Shown: piece by piece, positions 9,339 to 17,864 of the stretch
Numbering within the stretch: the first letter of the stretch is position 1
How the letters are laid out: every line of letters starts with the position of its first letter
Origin: Sanguibacter inulinus
Lineage (GTDB): Bacteria > Actinomycetota > Actinomycetes > Actinomycetales > Cellulomonadaceae
Direction: 5' to 3'
Assembly (NCBI RefSeq): GCF_013415325.1
Contig: NZ_JACBYE010000015.1
Coordinates: 1-64,000 of the forward strand
DNA: 64,000 nt
Position numbers and translations under genes: made by a program
Notes under the pieces: generated by a model
The model's input: the letters and a program-made list of their open reading frames with translations, nothing else
Told to the model about the DNA's origin: nothing
Databases searched by the model: none

Positions 9339-9359
9339 GGGGGTACTGTCCGAACCCCC
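9339..9359. promoter_or_regulatory. Inverted repeat GGGGGT-N9-ACCCCC upstream of adh
   Basis: 6-bp arms around 9 nt lie about 115 bp upstream of the alcohol dehydrogenase start and just downstream of the TetR-type gene. It could be an operator or a weak terminator for the TetR gene. Undecided. Confidence 0.35.
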
Positions 9360-9415
9360 TCAGTCCGTCCCGTGCTGCTCGCCCCTCCCCTGGGCGCCGC
9401 GGAGCGGGCTCCGGG

Positions 9416-10003
9416 TCAGCTGTCGCCGACGGCGTCGAGCGTGCCCTGCACCGCAGCGATCACGGCACGCCGGCGCCGCGCCGTCCGTGCGGGGTCCTTC
9501 GAGGCTGAGCCGAAGAGGGTGTCGGTCCCGCGGAGCACAGGCCAGGCGTTGCACAGCGTCACGACGGTGAGCAGCAGGTCTTGAGCGCCCTCGCGCCCGA
9601 GCGCCGGGTACGCGCGCACGACAGCGTCGACCTTGCGCTCGGAGTGCTCACGCCGAGCAGCCTCGGCGACGTGCGACTCCCGCTCGAGCCCCTCCCAGAA
9701 GGTCAGCCGAGCCAGCGTCTGGTTCGCGGCGTGGTGGTCGAAGACCCTGCCTGCGTAGTCGAGGATCGCCTCCGGACCCTCTCCCTCGAGGGGCACGGCA
9801 TCCATGACCGCGGCCAGGTGGTGCTCGAGGACCGTACCGAAGAGCGAGTCCTTGCTGCCGTAGTACTGGTAGATGCGCTCCTTGTTGACCCCTGCCGCGG
9901 CCGCGACCCGGTCCACCCGGGCGCCGGCGAGGCCGTGCTGGGCGAACTCCTCAGTCGCCGCGTCGAGGAGGAGCCGTTTTGTGCGTCCGGAATCTCTGAC
10001 CAT
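9416..10003 (-). CDS. TetR-family transcriptional repressor
   Basis: 195 aa. N-terminal TetR helix-turn-helix (residues about 8-55: TKRLLLDAATEEFAQHG, VNKERIYQYYGSKDSLF) followed by an all-helical ligand domain. It is divergent from a small membrane gene. Two near-identical operator copies lie in the shared promoter region at 10020-10036 and 10065-10080, so it likely represses both itself and that gene. The start is ATG, with a TAGCAT -10 box 6 nt upstream, so its mRNA is probably leaderless. The ligand is unknown. Confidence 0.9.
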   Translation of the reverse strand: MVRDSGRTKRLLLDAATEEFAQHGLAGARVDRVAAAAGVNKERIYQYYGSKDSLFGTVLEHHLAAVMDAVPLEGEGPEAILDYAGRVFDHHAANQTLARLTFWEGLERESHVAEAARREHSERKVDAVVRAYPALGREGAQDLLLTVVTLCNAWPVLRGTDTLFGSASKDPARTARRRRAVIAAVQGTLDAVGDS

Positions 10004-10009
10004 CCGGCC

Positions 10010-10015
10010 ATGCTA
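10010..10015 (-). promoter_or_regulatory. -10 box TAGCAT for tetR, leaderless geometry
   Basis: TAGCAT on the minus strand ends 6 nt before the ATG at 10003. The operator at 10020-10036 lies immediately upstream, in the -35/-10 spacer, which fits autorepression. Confidence 0.5.
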
Positions 10016-10019
10016 CGTG

Positions 10020-10036
10020 CCAACCAGACAGTTGCC
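10020..10036. promoter_or_regulatory. TetR operator copy 1
   Basis: CCAAC-N6-GTTGCC, an imperfect palindrome sharing CCAACCA-NNN-AGTTG with the copy at 10065-10080. It overlaps the -35 box (TTGCCA, 10032-10037) of the divergent gene. Confidence 0.65.
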
Positions 10037-10060
10037 ATCTGATCCGTCGCGGCATACCTT
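10032..10060 (+). promoter_or_regulatory. Promoter of small membrane gene (TTGCCA-17-TACCTT)
   Basis: -35 TTGCCA at 10032-10037 and -10 TACCTT at 10055-10060 with an exact 17-bp spacer. The predicted transcription start near 10067 falls inside operator copy 2. Confidence 0.6.
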
Positions 10061-10064
10061 CTAC

Positions 10065-10080
10065 CCAACCACGTAGTTGG
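10065..10080. promoter_or_regulatory. TetR operator copy 2
   Basis: CCAAC-N6-GTTGG palindrome with perfect 5-bp arms centred on ACGT, covering the expected transcription start of the rightward gene. Same sequence logic as copy 1, with 45 bp between centres. Confidence 0.7.
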
Positions 10081-10093
10081 AATTGGAGCCCCT

Positions 10094-10327
10094 ATGCCTC
10101 AGATCACCCCACCCAGCCTGCCCGTGCGCATCCTCGCCACGTGGTTGGTCATCTTCCCCCTCGTCGCCCTGGGCCAGATCGCCATGACGCCGCTGGCGCA
10201 AGCGTGGCACCCTGTGCTCCGAGCAGCCGTGCTCACCGCCGTGGTCGTCCCGCTCGCCGTCGGCCTGGCGGTCCCCCGCCTGATCAAGGTCTTGACGATG
10301 CTGCAGCGTCGCGTCCGGGACAGATGA
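10094..10327 (+). CDS. Small membrane protein controlled by adjacent TetR
   Basis: 77 aa with two hydrophobic helices (about residues 12-32 and 42-62) and a basic tail RRVRDR. GGAG lies 5 nt before the ATG. The promoter is framed by two TetR operators, so the protein is probably induced by a small ligand. The size and topology resemble small DUF2798-like membrane proteins, but I cannot place it in a family. Its role could be in export or membrane stress. Confidence 0.65.
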   Translation: MPQITPPSLPVRILATWLVIFPLVALGQIAMTPLAQAWHPVLRAAVLTAVVVPLAVGLAVPRLIKVLTMLQRRVRDR

Positions 10328-10388
10328 CTCTGCGCCCGCACCTGCGTCAGCCGGACGACCGTCCAGGACCGACGTCCAGCACAAGCGA

Positions 10389-11285
10389 TCAGGCGAGGTG
10401 GGCCGCGAGGACGTCGCGGACCGTCGTCCAGTCGTGCGGGCCGAAGCGTTCGTTGTCGACGTGCCTCAGCTGTGCCTCGCCGCTGAACATGCTCACGAAG
10501 TACTGCATCCCCTGCCAGGCCGGGAAGGTCTCCTCGGGACCCCTCGACAGCCGCCGCCCCACGGCGGCCATCGCCGACAGAGTCCGCGTCGTCCCAGCCC
10601 ACTGCAGCCGGAAAGGGGTCCCCGTCAGCTCTGACAGAGTCTGCGCGAGGTCCCTGGCCGAGATGCTGGACCCGGCGATCTCGAGGACCCTCGGAGCGTC
10701 GTCGTCGAGGGCCGTGAGCGCTGTCGCGCGCGCCACGTCGTCCTTCGTGGTGAAGTCGAGGACCTGGTCGGCCGAGGACCAGAACAGCACGCGTCGCCGT
10801 CCGAAGAGGATCATCGGCGCCTCGTCGAGCAGCAGCTCGGCGAACATGCCGTTGAGGACAGACGTCGCACGGACCGGCGCGGCGTCGACCTCCGCGGCGA
10901 GCTCGCGCCGCAGCTCGAAGTTGCGGTTGCTCCCCGGCGAGATCCGCCTGTAGTCGGCCGAGTAGTCCGAGGGGACGAACCTCGGGACACCTGCGGCGAC
11001 CGCAGCGCGCAGCAGGGCCCGCTGGGCGTCGACGATCACCGGGCGGGTGCCGCTGACAGCCGAGACGACGACATCGGCACCTGCGAGAGCTGCGGTCAGG
11101 GCCGCGTGGTCCGAGTAGGCCGCAGCGGCGACCTCGACACGCCCGTCGCCGCCGAAGAGGTCGCCCGCGGCGCTGCTGCCCGGGCGGGTCAGGACGCGGA
11201 CCTGGGCGTCGAGGCCGAGGAGCTCGCGGACGATCCGGCGTCCGAGGTCTCCTGTCGCCCCTGCGACGAGGACTGTGCTGGTCAT
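10389..11285 (-). CDS. NmrA-like NAD(P)-binding reductase
   Basis: 298-aa atypical SDR. The N-terminal motif VLVAGATGDLGRR is the GxxGxxG nucleotide site of NmrA/isoflavone-reductase-like proteins. VSAVSG and FVPSDYS follow as in that family, and no Tyr-x3-Lys pair is evident, which is common in NmrA-type redox sensors and aromatic reductases. I chose the internal ATG at 11285 because the first 24 codons upstream carry no family sequence and GAGG precedes this ATG. It is divergent from the rhamnoside transporter gene, with a shared upstream region. Confidence 0.85.
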   Translation of the reverse strand: MTSTVLVAGATGDLGRRIVRELLGLDAQVRVLTRPGSSAAGDLFGGDGRVEVAAAAYSDHAALTAALAGADVVVSAVSGTRPVIVDAQRALLRAAVAAGVPRFVPSDYSADYRRISPGSNRNFELRRELAAEVDAAPVRATSVLNGMFAELLLDEAPMILFGRRRVLFWSSADQVLDFTTKDDVARATALTALDDDAPRVLEIAGSSISARDLAQTLSELTGTPFRLQWAGTTRTLSAMAAVGRRLSRGPEETFPAWQGMQYFVSMFSGEAQLRHVDNERFGPHDWTTVRDVLAAHLA

Positions 11286-11393
11286 GAGGGGCCTCGTTCT
11301 GTGGTGGGAGTCGGTCGCTGTGCAGAGCACGGGGCGGTCGGACGCCGTGCAGAGCACACCCTGCCACCCGCCTCACCCCGCCGCTCGTCGGCG

Positions 11394-11422
11394 TTGACAC
11401 CCCGCCCGAATCGGAGCACACT
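11394..11422 (+). promoter_or_regulatory. Promoter of the rhamnoside operon (TTGACA-17-CACACT)
   Basis: A perfect -35 TTGACA (11394-11399), a 17-bp spacer and the -10-like CACACT (11417-11422). The predicted start lies inside the first LacI-type operator, which suits repression by steric block. Confidence 0.65.
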
Positions 11423-11423
11423 T

Positions 11424-11450
11424 TGAAGCGCTTCATTTGAAACGTTTCAA
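11424..11450. promoter_or_regulatory. Tandem LacI-family operators
   Basis: Two perfect palindromes: TGAAGCGCTTCA (11424-11435) and TTGAAACGTTTCAA (11437-11450). Both have the central CG and the TGAARCGYTTCA core of LacI/GalR operators. The LacI gene at the other end of this locus is the likely binder. Confidence 0.8.
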
Positions 11451-11520
11451 GGCTGAGACGGACGAAGCCGCGGGAGCCCCCGCACGATCACCGCCGATCG
11501 ACGAAGGAGACTTGAGCTCG

Positions 11521-12843
11521 ATGGAGACCTCACGGGCCGCAGAGCCCCGCATCCCCGGACAGGTGTGGTTCCGCACCTCGGTGGCCGGCATGGCGTCGTA
11601 CCTGGACGCCGCGGCCATCATCAGCACGGGCACGGCCCTCGTGCTCTACCAAGAGCCTCTCGGGCTCACCGTCGGCGACATCGGCCGGCTGTCTGCTCTC
11701 CTGACCTTCATGATCGCCGTGGGCGCGCTGGTCGGCGGCCGGCTCGGCGACCTCTACGGTCGCAAGCGCGTCTTCATGGTCACGATGGCGCTCTACACCG
11801 TGGGGGCAGCCCTCATGGTGGTGGCGGGCGGACCGGCACTTCTCTACGTCGGCGTCGTCCTGCTCGGTATCGCCGTCGGCGCAGACCTCCCGGTCTCCTT
11901 GGCGATGATCGCCGAAGAGGCTCCCGAAGGGGCCCGCGGCAGGCTCGTCTCGTTCTCGCACATCCTCTGGCTCGTCGGGATCCTCGCCGCCCAGCTGCTC
12001 GGGATCATCGTCGGGAACATGGGCCAGACCGGAGGCCGCGCGCTCTATGTGCACCTCACCGTCGTCGCGATCGTCACCATGGTGCTGCGCGCCCGCCTGC
12101 CCGAGTCCCACCTGTGGGCCGCCGCCCACCAGGGCGACCCGGCTCTGGCCCCCGCAGCCACCGGTGGTGGGCCGGGTCAGGCCGCGCCGGGCGACTCGGT
12201 CGACCTCGGCACCCTCAAGCAGCTGCTCCGCGGGCCGTTCCTCGCCCCGATGCTCGCCGTCGCCCTCTTCTACGCGCTCGTCAACATCGGCGCGAACACC
12301 GGCGGGCAGTTCAACACCTACATGTACGTCAACCTCGCCGGGTCGACTGTGCAGCTCGCCTCGACGGTCTCCTTCATCACCTTCGGCATCGCCTTCGGTG
12401 CCACGTACCTGCTCATGCGGATCGTCGACGGCAGCAACCGGATGCGCTGGTTCACCGTGATGGCCGTCTTCTACACGGCGGGCTACCTGGTCCCGGCGAT
12501 CCTGGGCGTGCACCTCTGGACGCTCGTCACCATGGGAGTCGTCGGCTCGATCGCCGGAGCCATCGCCGGTGAGCCGATGTTCAAGATCTGGGCGCAAGAG
12601 CTGTTCCCGACCGTCTACCGCAGCACAGCCCAGGGTGTGATGATCGCGATCACCCGGGTGGTCGCCGCGGTCGTCGCGCTGTGGACGCCGACGCTCCTCG
12701 ACTCCAGCCCGAGCCTGCTGTTCTTCTTCGTCGCCGCGTGCATCGCCTGCGGCGCACTGATCGGGATCTTCTGGATCAACAGGTATCCCCGCGTGGCCGA
12801 CGACGAGGTCGAGGAGGTCTCCGCCGCACCCGCAGCCCGGTAG
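11521..12843 (+). CDS. MFS transporter, probable sugar/rhamnoside uptake
   Basis: 440-aa polytopic protein with about 12 hydrophobic helices and the MFS loop 2-3 signature GGRLGDLYGRKRVF, plus RLPESHLW after the central region, as in sugar-porter type members. I set the start at ATG 11521 (GAAGGAG about 12 nt upstream) because the longer frame begins inside the operator. The gene stands 70 bp before the GH78 rhamnosidase and shares its control. Inference: it imports rhamnose or rhamnosylated glycosides; the sequence alone does not fix the substrate. Confidence 0.87.
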   Translation: METSRAAEPRIPGQVWFRTSVAGMASYLDAAAIISTGTALVLYQEPLGLTVGDIGRLSALLTFMIAVGALVGGRLGDLYGRKRVFMVTMALYTVGAALMVVAGGPALLYVGVVLLGIAVGADLPVSLAMIAEEAPEGARGRLVSFSHILWLVGILAAQLLGIIVGNMGQTGGRALYVHLTVVAIVTMVLRARLPESHLWAAAHQGDPALAPAATGGGPGQAAPGDSVDLGTLKQLLRGPFLAPMLAVALFYALVNIGANTGGQFNTYMYVNLAGSTVQLASTVSFITFGIAFGATYLLMRIVDGSNRMRWFTVMAVFYTAGYLVPAILGVHLWTLVTMGVVGSIAGAIAGEPMFKIWAQELFPTVYRSTAQGVMIAITRVVAAVVALWTPTLLDSSPSLLFFFVAACIACGALIGIFWINRYPRVADDEVEEVSAAPAAR

Positions 12844-12913
12844 TCCCACGCACGTGAAGTCCCGAAGTCCGGCAGTCCCGCAGTCCCGCACCAGCAGCAC
12901 CCGGAGGCCCCGC

Positions 12914-15622
12914 ATGACGTCCCTCGCAGCACCCACGGTCCGCATCGAGCACCACCCGCAGCCTGCCCTCGGCATCGACGAAGAACGCCCTCGGCTCTCC
13001 TGGTCGCTCGCCGAGGCGCCCGCCGGCTACAGGCAGGGGGCCGCCGAGGTGTCGTGGGAGATCACCGCGCCCGACGGCTCGGTGGTCGACGCCGCGAGGG
13101 ACGTCGTCGAGACCGGCGAGCAGGTGCTCGTCGCCTGGCCCGGCCCGTCGCTCGCCCCGCGCGAGCGGGCCGTGGTCCGGGTGCGCACCCGCGACGCTGA
13201 CTCTGGCGTCTGGGGACCGCTGAGCGAGCCCGTGGTGGCCGAGCGCGGCCTCTCCCCCGCCGACTGGCAGGCGCGGCTCGTCGGCCCGGGCTACGACGAG
13301 GGCCGAGGGCTCGACCGTCGCGCCCCGCTGCTGCGTCGCGAGTTCACGCTGCCCCCTGGCCCAGCCGTCTCGGACCGCCCGGTCGATGCCGCCGGCTCTG
13401 TCGGGACCGTGAGCACTGCGGAGGCCGCGAGCCCTGCGGAGAACGCCAGCTCGACCGAGGCGGCCGGCTCCGGCGAGGTCCGCAGGGCCCGCCTGAGCGT
13501 CACCGCCCACGGCGTCGCCGAGGTCGAGATCAACGGGGTGCGCGTCGGCGCAGACGAGCTGATCCCCGGCTGGACGCCGTACCAGGACCGGCTGCGTGTG
13601 CTCACCTACGACGTGACCGATCTCGTGGTGCCCGGCGACAACGCGATCGGTGCATGGCTCGCCGACGGCTGGTTCCGTGGTCGCCTCGGCTTCGAGGGTG
13701 GGTCCTGGGACGTCTACGGTTCGCACGTCGGCCTGCTCGCCCAGCTCGAGGTGACCACGGCCGAGGGCACCACGACAGTCGTCACGGACGGATCCTGGCG
13801 CAGCACCCCAGGACCGCTCACCCGGTCGAGCCTCTACGACGGCGAGACCTACGACGCGCGGCTCCACCCGACGGGCTGGTCCGAGCCAGGCTTCGACGAC
13901 TCCACCTGGCACCCCGTGGTCGAGCACGCGCTCGACGTCGGCGTGCTCGGTGCCCCGGACGGCCCGCCGGTGCGGTGCGTCGAGGAGATCGCCCCTGTCT
14001 CCGTCACCTGCACGGGGCGGGGCACCTACCTGCTCGACTACGGGCAGAACCACTCGGGGCGCCCGAGGCTGCGGATCCCCGCAGCACCCGCAGGGACGGT
14101 CGTGCGGGTCCGCCACGCGGAGGTGCTGCAGGACGGCGCGATCTACACCCGGACGTTGCGGGAGGCGGCGTCGACCGACGAGATCGTCACGGCTGGCGAC
14201 GCCGTCGAGTGGGAACCACGGTTCACGGTCCACGGCTACCGCTACGCCGAGGTCTCCGGCTGGCCGGGCGACCTCGCGCCCGGCGCCGTCGTGTCTCGCG
14301 TGATCCACTCCGACATGGAGCGCACGGGCTGGTTCCGCTGCTCTGACCCCGACGTCGAACGCCTCCACGAGAACGTCGTGTGGAGCCTGCGGTCGAACGT
14401 CGTCGACATCCCCACGGACTGCCCCCAGCGCGACGAACGCCTCGGCTGGACCGGCGACATCCAGGTGTTCGCCCCCACGGCCGCCACCCTGTACGACGTG
14501 CACGGCTTCCTGGCCGACTGGCTGCGGACCCTGGCGTCGGAGCAGGAACGCTTCGGTGGAGTCGCCCCGGTGTACGCACCCTGGGTCCCGGCCCGATCTT
14601 TCTGGAGCCCTGAGCAGGCGATCGCCGCCTGGGGCGACGTCGCCTCCCTCACGCCGCTCGCCCTCTACGGACGCTCGGCAGACCGCGCGCTGCTCGAGCG
14701 GCAGTACCCGAGCGCGACCTCCTGGGTCGACCTGGTGGCCGGGCTCGCCGGCCCCTCCAGGCTCTGGGACACGGGGCTCCAGCTCGGCGACTGGCTCGAC
14801 CCGACCGCACCACCCGAAGACCCCATCAAGGCGCAGACCGACCCGCACCTGGTCGCGACGGCGTACTTCGCCAGGTCGGCCTGGGCGGTGGCTCGCACGG
14901 CCGAGATCCTCGGCCGGGTCGACGACGCGCAGCGCTACGACGCCCTCGCCGCCGAGATCCGTGCCGCCTATCAGGGCCGGTACCTGGGCGAGGACCCGAT
15001 GCACGACACCCAGACCGCGCACGCTCTCGCGATCGCCTTCGACCTCCTGCCCGACGACGACGCCCGGCTCAGCGCCGGAGCGCGCCTCGCGGAGCTCGTC
15101 CGGGCAGGCGGTGGCACCATCGGGACCGGTTTTGCCGGGACGCCTGTCCTCACCGACGCGCTCAGCTCGACGGGCCAGACCGACGTCGCCTACGAGCTGC
15201 TGCTCGGTCGCACCTCGCCCTCGTGGCTCGCGACGGTCGACCTCGGCGCGACGACCATCTGGGAGCGCTGGGACTCGATGCTGCCCGACAGCACCGTGAA
15301 CCCCGGCGACATGACCTCCTTCAACCACTACGCCCTCGGGTCCGTCGCCGACTGGATGCACAGGGTGGTCGCGGGCCTCGAGGCCGTCGAGCCTGGATAC
15401 CGGCGGATCCGGGTCGCGCCGCGTCCCGGCGGCGGGCTCACCTCGGCAGCGTCACGCCAGATCACCCCCTACGGCGAGGCCACGGTGAGCTGGGAGATCA
15501 GCGGCGACGAGCTGGTCGTCAGGTTCACGGTCCCCGTCGGAGCGACAGCCCAGGTGGACGTCGTCGGGGTCGACCACGTCGAGGTCGGGCACGGGACCTA
15601 CGAGGTGCGGGCCCCCGCGTGA
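12914..15622 (+). CDS. Alpha-L-rhamnosidase (GH78)
   Basis: 902 aa with the GH78 layout: an N-terminal Ig-like domain (about 10-110), a carbohydrate-binding-like beta domain (about 180-330), a linker, the catalytic six-hairpin barrel, and a C-terminal beta domain. Conserved catalytic segments are DCPQRDERLGWTGD, with the acidic residues of the active site, and TIWERWDSM with NPGDMTSFNHYA near the C-terminal end of the barrel. It has no signal peptide, so it acts in the cytoplasm on imported rhamnosides. The ATG at 12914 has GGAGG 6 nt upstream. A low-complexity Ser/Ala/Glu linker (about 160-195) interrupts the beta domain. The 3' end overlaps the convergent LacI gene by 25 bp. Confidence 0.93.
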   Translation: MTSLAAPTVRIEHHPQPALGIDEERPRLSWSLAEAPAGYRQGAAEVSWEITAPDGSVVDAARDVVETGEQVLVAWPGPSLAPRERAVVRVRTRDADSGVWGPLSEPVVAERGLSPADWQARLVGPGYDEGRGLDRRAPLLRREFTLPPGPAVSDRPVDAAGSVGTVSTAEAASPAENASSTEAAGSGEVRRARLSVTAHGVAEVEINGVRVGADELIPGWTPYQDRLRVLTYDVTDLVVPGDNAIGAWLADGWFRGRLGFEGGSWDVYGSHVGLLAQLEVTTAEGTTTVVTDGSWRSTPGPLTRSSLYDGETYDARLHPTGWSEPGFDDSTWHPVVEHALDVGVLGAPDGPPVRCVEEIAPVSVTCTGRGTYLLDYGQNHSGRPRLRIPAAPAGTVVRVRHAEVLQDGAIYTRTLREAASTDEIVTAGDAVEWEPRFTVHGYRYAEVSGWPGDLAPGAVVSRVIHSDMERTGWFRCSDPDVERLHENVVWSLRSNVVDIPTDCPQRDERLGWTGDIQVFAPTAATLYDVHGFLADWLRTLASEQERFGGVAPVYAPWVPARSFWSPEQAIAAWGDVASLTPLALYGRSADRALLERQYPSATSWVDLVAGLAGPSRLWDTGLQLGDWLDPTAPPEDPIKAQTDPHLVATAYFARSAWAVARTAEILGRVDDAQRYDALAAEIRAAYQGRYLGEDPMHDTQTAHALAIAFDLLPDDDARLSAGARLAELVRAGGGTIGTGFAGTPVLTDALSSTGQTDVAYELLLGRTSPSWLATVDLGATTIWERWDSMLPDSTVNPGDMTSFNHYALGSVADWMHRVVAGLEAVEPGYRRIRVAPRPGGGLTSAASRQITPYGEATVSWEISGDELVVRFTVPVGATAQVDVVGVDHVEVGHGTYEVRAPA

Positions 15623-16779
15623 GGCGCTGACGCGCGCACCACGAGGTGCGGCTGGAGCAGCACAGCCTCGTGGACGTGCCCCGCGGTGCGTGCCTCGTCG
15701 ATGACCAGGCGCGCGCCGCGTCGACCCATCTCCTCACCGGGCTGCGCGACAGTGGTCAGCGGGACGGGGAGGTCCCAGACAGCCTGGTTGTTGTCGTAGC
15801 CGACCACCGCCACGTCCGAGGGCACAGAGATCCCCTCGGCGAGGAGCGCCTGCACGATGCCGGCCGCGAGCAGGTCGGAGGCCGCGACGATCCCGTCGAC
15901 CCGCCCGGCCCGGACGTCGGCGACGAGGCGTCTGCCGATCTGGACACCGTCCTCACGGTTGATCGCGTCCGGGCGGAGCTCGTCGACTGCGACCAGACCA
16001 GCACCCGCGAGCGCACGCCTGAAGCCGTCACGGCGGTCGTGGACCGGTCGCAGGACCTCGGGACCGCCGACGAAGACGAGACGCGTGCGACCCGTGCCGA
16101 GCAGGTGCTCGGTCGCGATGTACCCGCCGAGCTCGTTGTCGACGGCCACGCTGCAGAACCAGGCCTCGGGGGCCGAGAAGTTCAGCAGGACGACCGGGCG
16201 CCCGCCTGAGCGCGCTCCGACCAGGGCCGCCATGTGCTCTTCGTCGCTCAGGGTGATCATGCTGCCGGCGACGCTCAGCTCGTCGAAGAGCTCGAGGTTG
16301 CGGACCTCGCGACCGAGCTCGTTGTCGCCGTCGGCGAGCAGGACGCTCATCCCGAGGGACTCGGCGTGCTCACCGGCACCGCGCGCGATGTCGACGAACA
16401 GCGAGTTGCTGAGGTCGGTCATCGCCAGACCGATGGCCGAGCTGCGTCCTCCGGCGAGGGACCGGGCCATGCGGTTCGGCCGGTACCCGAGGGCAGCGAC
16501 GGCGTCCTCGACCTTCGCTCGGGTGGCGTCGGTGACGCGCTCGGGATGGTTGAGGACGTGCGAGACGGTCCCGAGAGAGACACCGGCGCGGGCTGCGACG
16601 TCGGCCATCGAAGGCCGAGACCCGACTGTGCCTGGGGGCGACGAGGCCGGTGGGGACGAGGCGGGTCGAGACAAGGCTGGTCGAGGCAAGGCGGGCGGAG
16701 TAGTCCGGCCCGGGGTCGTGGCAGGCACGGGTGCCGAGCCGTCAGCACCACCGTCGTGCTGCGCGTCGCGCTGACTCAC
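15598..16779 (-). CDS. LacI-family repressor
   Basis: 393 aa. HTH at about residues 57-80 (MADVAARAGVSLGTVSHVLN), hinge YRPNRMARSLAGG, then the periplasmic-binding-protein-like sensor with VVGYDNNQ. Placed at the end of the rhamnosidase locus, it is the natural candidate for the two operators at 11424-11450. An unusual 56-residue Pro/Ser/Ala-rich extension precedes the HTH. I keep the GTG at 16779 because GGGAGG lies about 10 nt before it, while the internal ATG at the HTH (16608) has no ribosome-binding site. If the internal start is used, the protein is a normal-length LacI member. Confidence 0.88.
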   Translation of the reverse strand: MSQRDAQHDGGADGSAPVPATTPGRTTPPALPRPALSRPASSPPASSPPGTVGSRPSMADVAARAGVSLGTVSHVLNHPERVTDATRAKVEDAVAALGYRPNRMARSLAGGRSSAIGLAMTDLSNSLFVDIARGAGEHAESLGMSVLLADGDNELGREVRNLELFDELSVAGSMITLSDEEHMAALVGARSGGRPVVLLNFSAPEAWFCSVAVDNELGGYIATEHLLGTGRTRLVFVGGPEVLRPVHDRRDGFRRALAGAGLVAVDELRPDAINREDGVQIGRRLVADVRAGRVDGIVAASDLLAAGIVQALLAEGISVPSDVAVVGYDNNQAVWDLPVPLTTVAQPGEEMGRRGARLVIDEARTAGHVHEAVLLQPHLVVRASAPHAGARTS

Positions 16780-16949
16780 CTGTCCCCCGCCTCCCGTCGG
16801 TGAGCCACGCTTCTCGCCCGCTCACCTGCGAACCCGCCCAGCATAGGCCGGGGGCGGCAGTCGACCGGCACTCTCCACCACCGCTCGTCGAGCCGTGCTC
16901 TCGGTGGCGAGCACTCCGTCGGGCTGCCAGACGACCGGCAGAGGTGCGC

Positions 16950-17555
16950 TCAGCCGGGCGCGTCCACCTGACGTCGGCTACGCCTCGCGACGAACCGTGC
17001 CGTCGCGCTGTTCACGAGCACACCCGACGGACCGCCGTCGAAGCGTCCTGCCGCGTCGGGCCACGCGAGGATCTTCCGGTCGCTGCGACTCCCGACCTCG
17101 CCAGTCTCGACGTCGACAGGCACGACCCTCGTCCCTCCGGCACGCGCTGCGCCGAAGATCTCGTCGACGACAGCAGCCGTCTCGGCGTCCCCTGTGGGCA
17201 CCGAGGCACGCAGCTCACCGTTGAGCAGCCCGCCGTCCGTGGGGACGCACCGCAGGAGGTTCGCCAGGCCGCTGCCGACCATGGCGTAGACCCAGTACCG
17301 CCCGGAGGGGTTGGGCACCACGTAGTCGTCGTGGAACCTGTCCTCGGAGACGATGCGCGTGTCGACGATCGTCACGTGCCGCCCCGTGCACTCCCGCAGC
17401 GTGGTCCGGAACCGTGGGCGCGGGGTCGACTCCTGGTCGGCGGTGTCGACGAACCGCAGCTCGGGGACACGGGACAGCAGCTCGTCGGCGAGCGAGTCTT
17501 CGTCGGCGGACGTGAGGAACAGGACCAGCTGGTGGAGCGTCGAGCGCTGGCTCAT
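16950..17555 (-). CDS. Hypothetical protein
   Basis: 201 aa, no recognised family. It looks like a soluble alpha/beta protein: a helical start (STLHQLVLFLTSADEDSLADELL), a strand-rich middle (RHVTIVDTRIV, YWVYAMVGSGLANLL), an Asp/Glu-rich helix (TGDAETAAVVDEIFGAAR), and a basic tail. The internal ATG at 17555 is preferred over an upstream start because the 32 upstream codons are low-complexity and GAAGGG lies before it. Codon use is chromosomal. Confidence 0.6.
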   Translation of the reverse strand: MSQRSTLHQLVLFLTSADEDSLADELLSRVPELRFVDTADQESTPRPRFRTTLRECTGRHVTIVDTRIVSEDRFHDDYVVPNPSGRYWVYAMVGSGLANLLRCVPTDGGLLNGELRASVPTGDAETAAVVDEIFGAARAGGTRVVPVDVETGEVGSRSDRKILAWPDAAGRFDGGPSGVLVNSATARFVARRSRRQVDAPG

Positions 17556-17864
17556 GAGGCCCTTCTCGGGGTCGGCTCGGGGGCGGGCGTGGTCGTGTGC
17601 GCCAGGGCTCGGACTGCTGGCCGACGGAGACGTCGAGACCGCCCGCCGCAAGTGAGACCGCCCAGGCCGACAGCACGGCCGGGCGTCGTCGAGATGCTCA
17701 TCGGAGCAGACTAGCGAAGCTCTCGGCTGGCAGCACCGAGGCGTCCCGGAGCCGCCCTCCCTCGTCTCTCGCGGATACCCACACGGCTTCGCACCCCTCG
17801 TTACCTACAGCCATTAGGTTCGATGCTATGGTCTGTAGGACAAGAGATCTTCGAGAGGACCGAC
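17556..17864. other. Intergenic region with TetR operators at its right end
   Basis: 309 bp between divergent genes. Apart from the operator pair at 17803-17840 and the Shine-Dalgarno of the TetR gene, only a repeated GAGACCGCCC decamer is noticeable. No RNA gene or further coding frame is supported. Confidence 0.6.
17803..17840. promoter_or_regulatory. Paired TetR-type operators
   Basis: ACCTA-N7-TAGGT (17803-17819) is a perfect-armed palindrome. TGCTA-N7-TAGGA (17824-17840) repeats the CTA-N7-TAG core 21 bp further on. The longer inverted repeat CCTACAG...CTGTAGG links the two. They lie 25-60 bp before the TetR start, so autoregulation is likely. Confidence 0.65.

Noticed and set aside
12776-15361. 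861-codon open frame on the minus strand opposite the rhamnosidase
   Set aside because: It is a mirror of the GC-rich codon pattern of GH78; its translation is Arg/Gly/Val/Asp low-complexity with no domain, and GH78 motifs are unambiguous on the plus strand.
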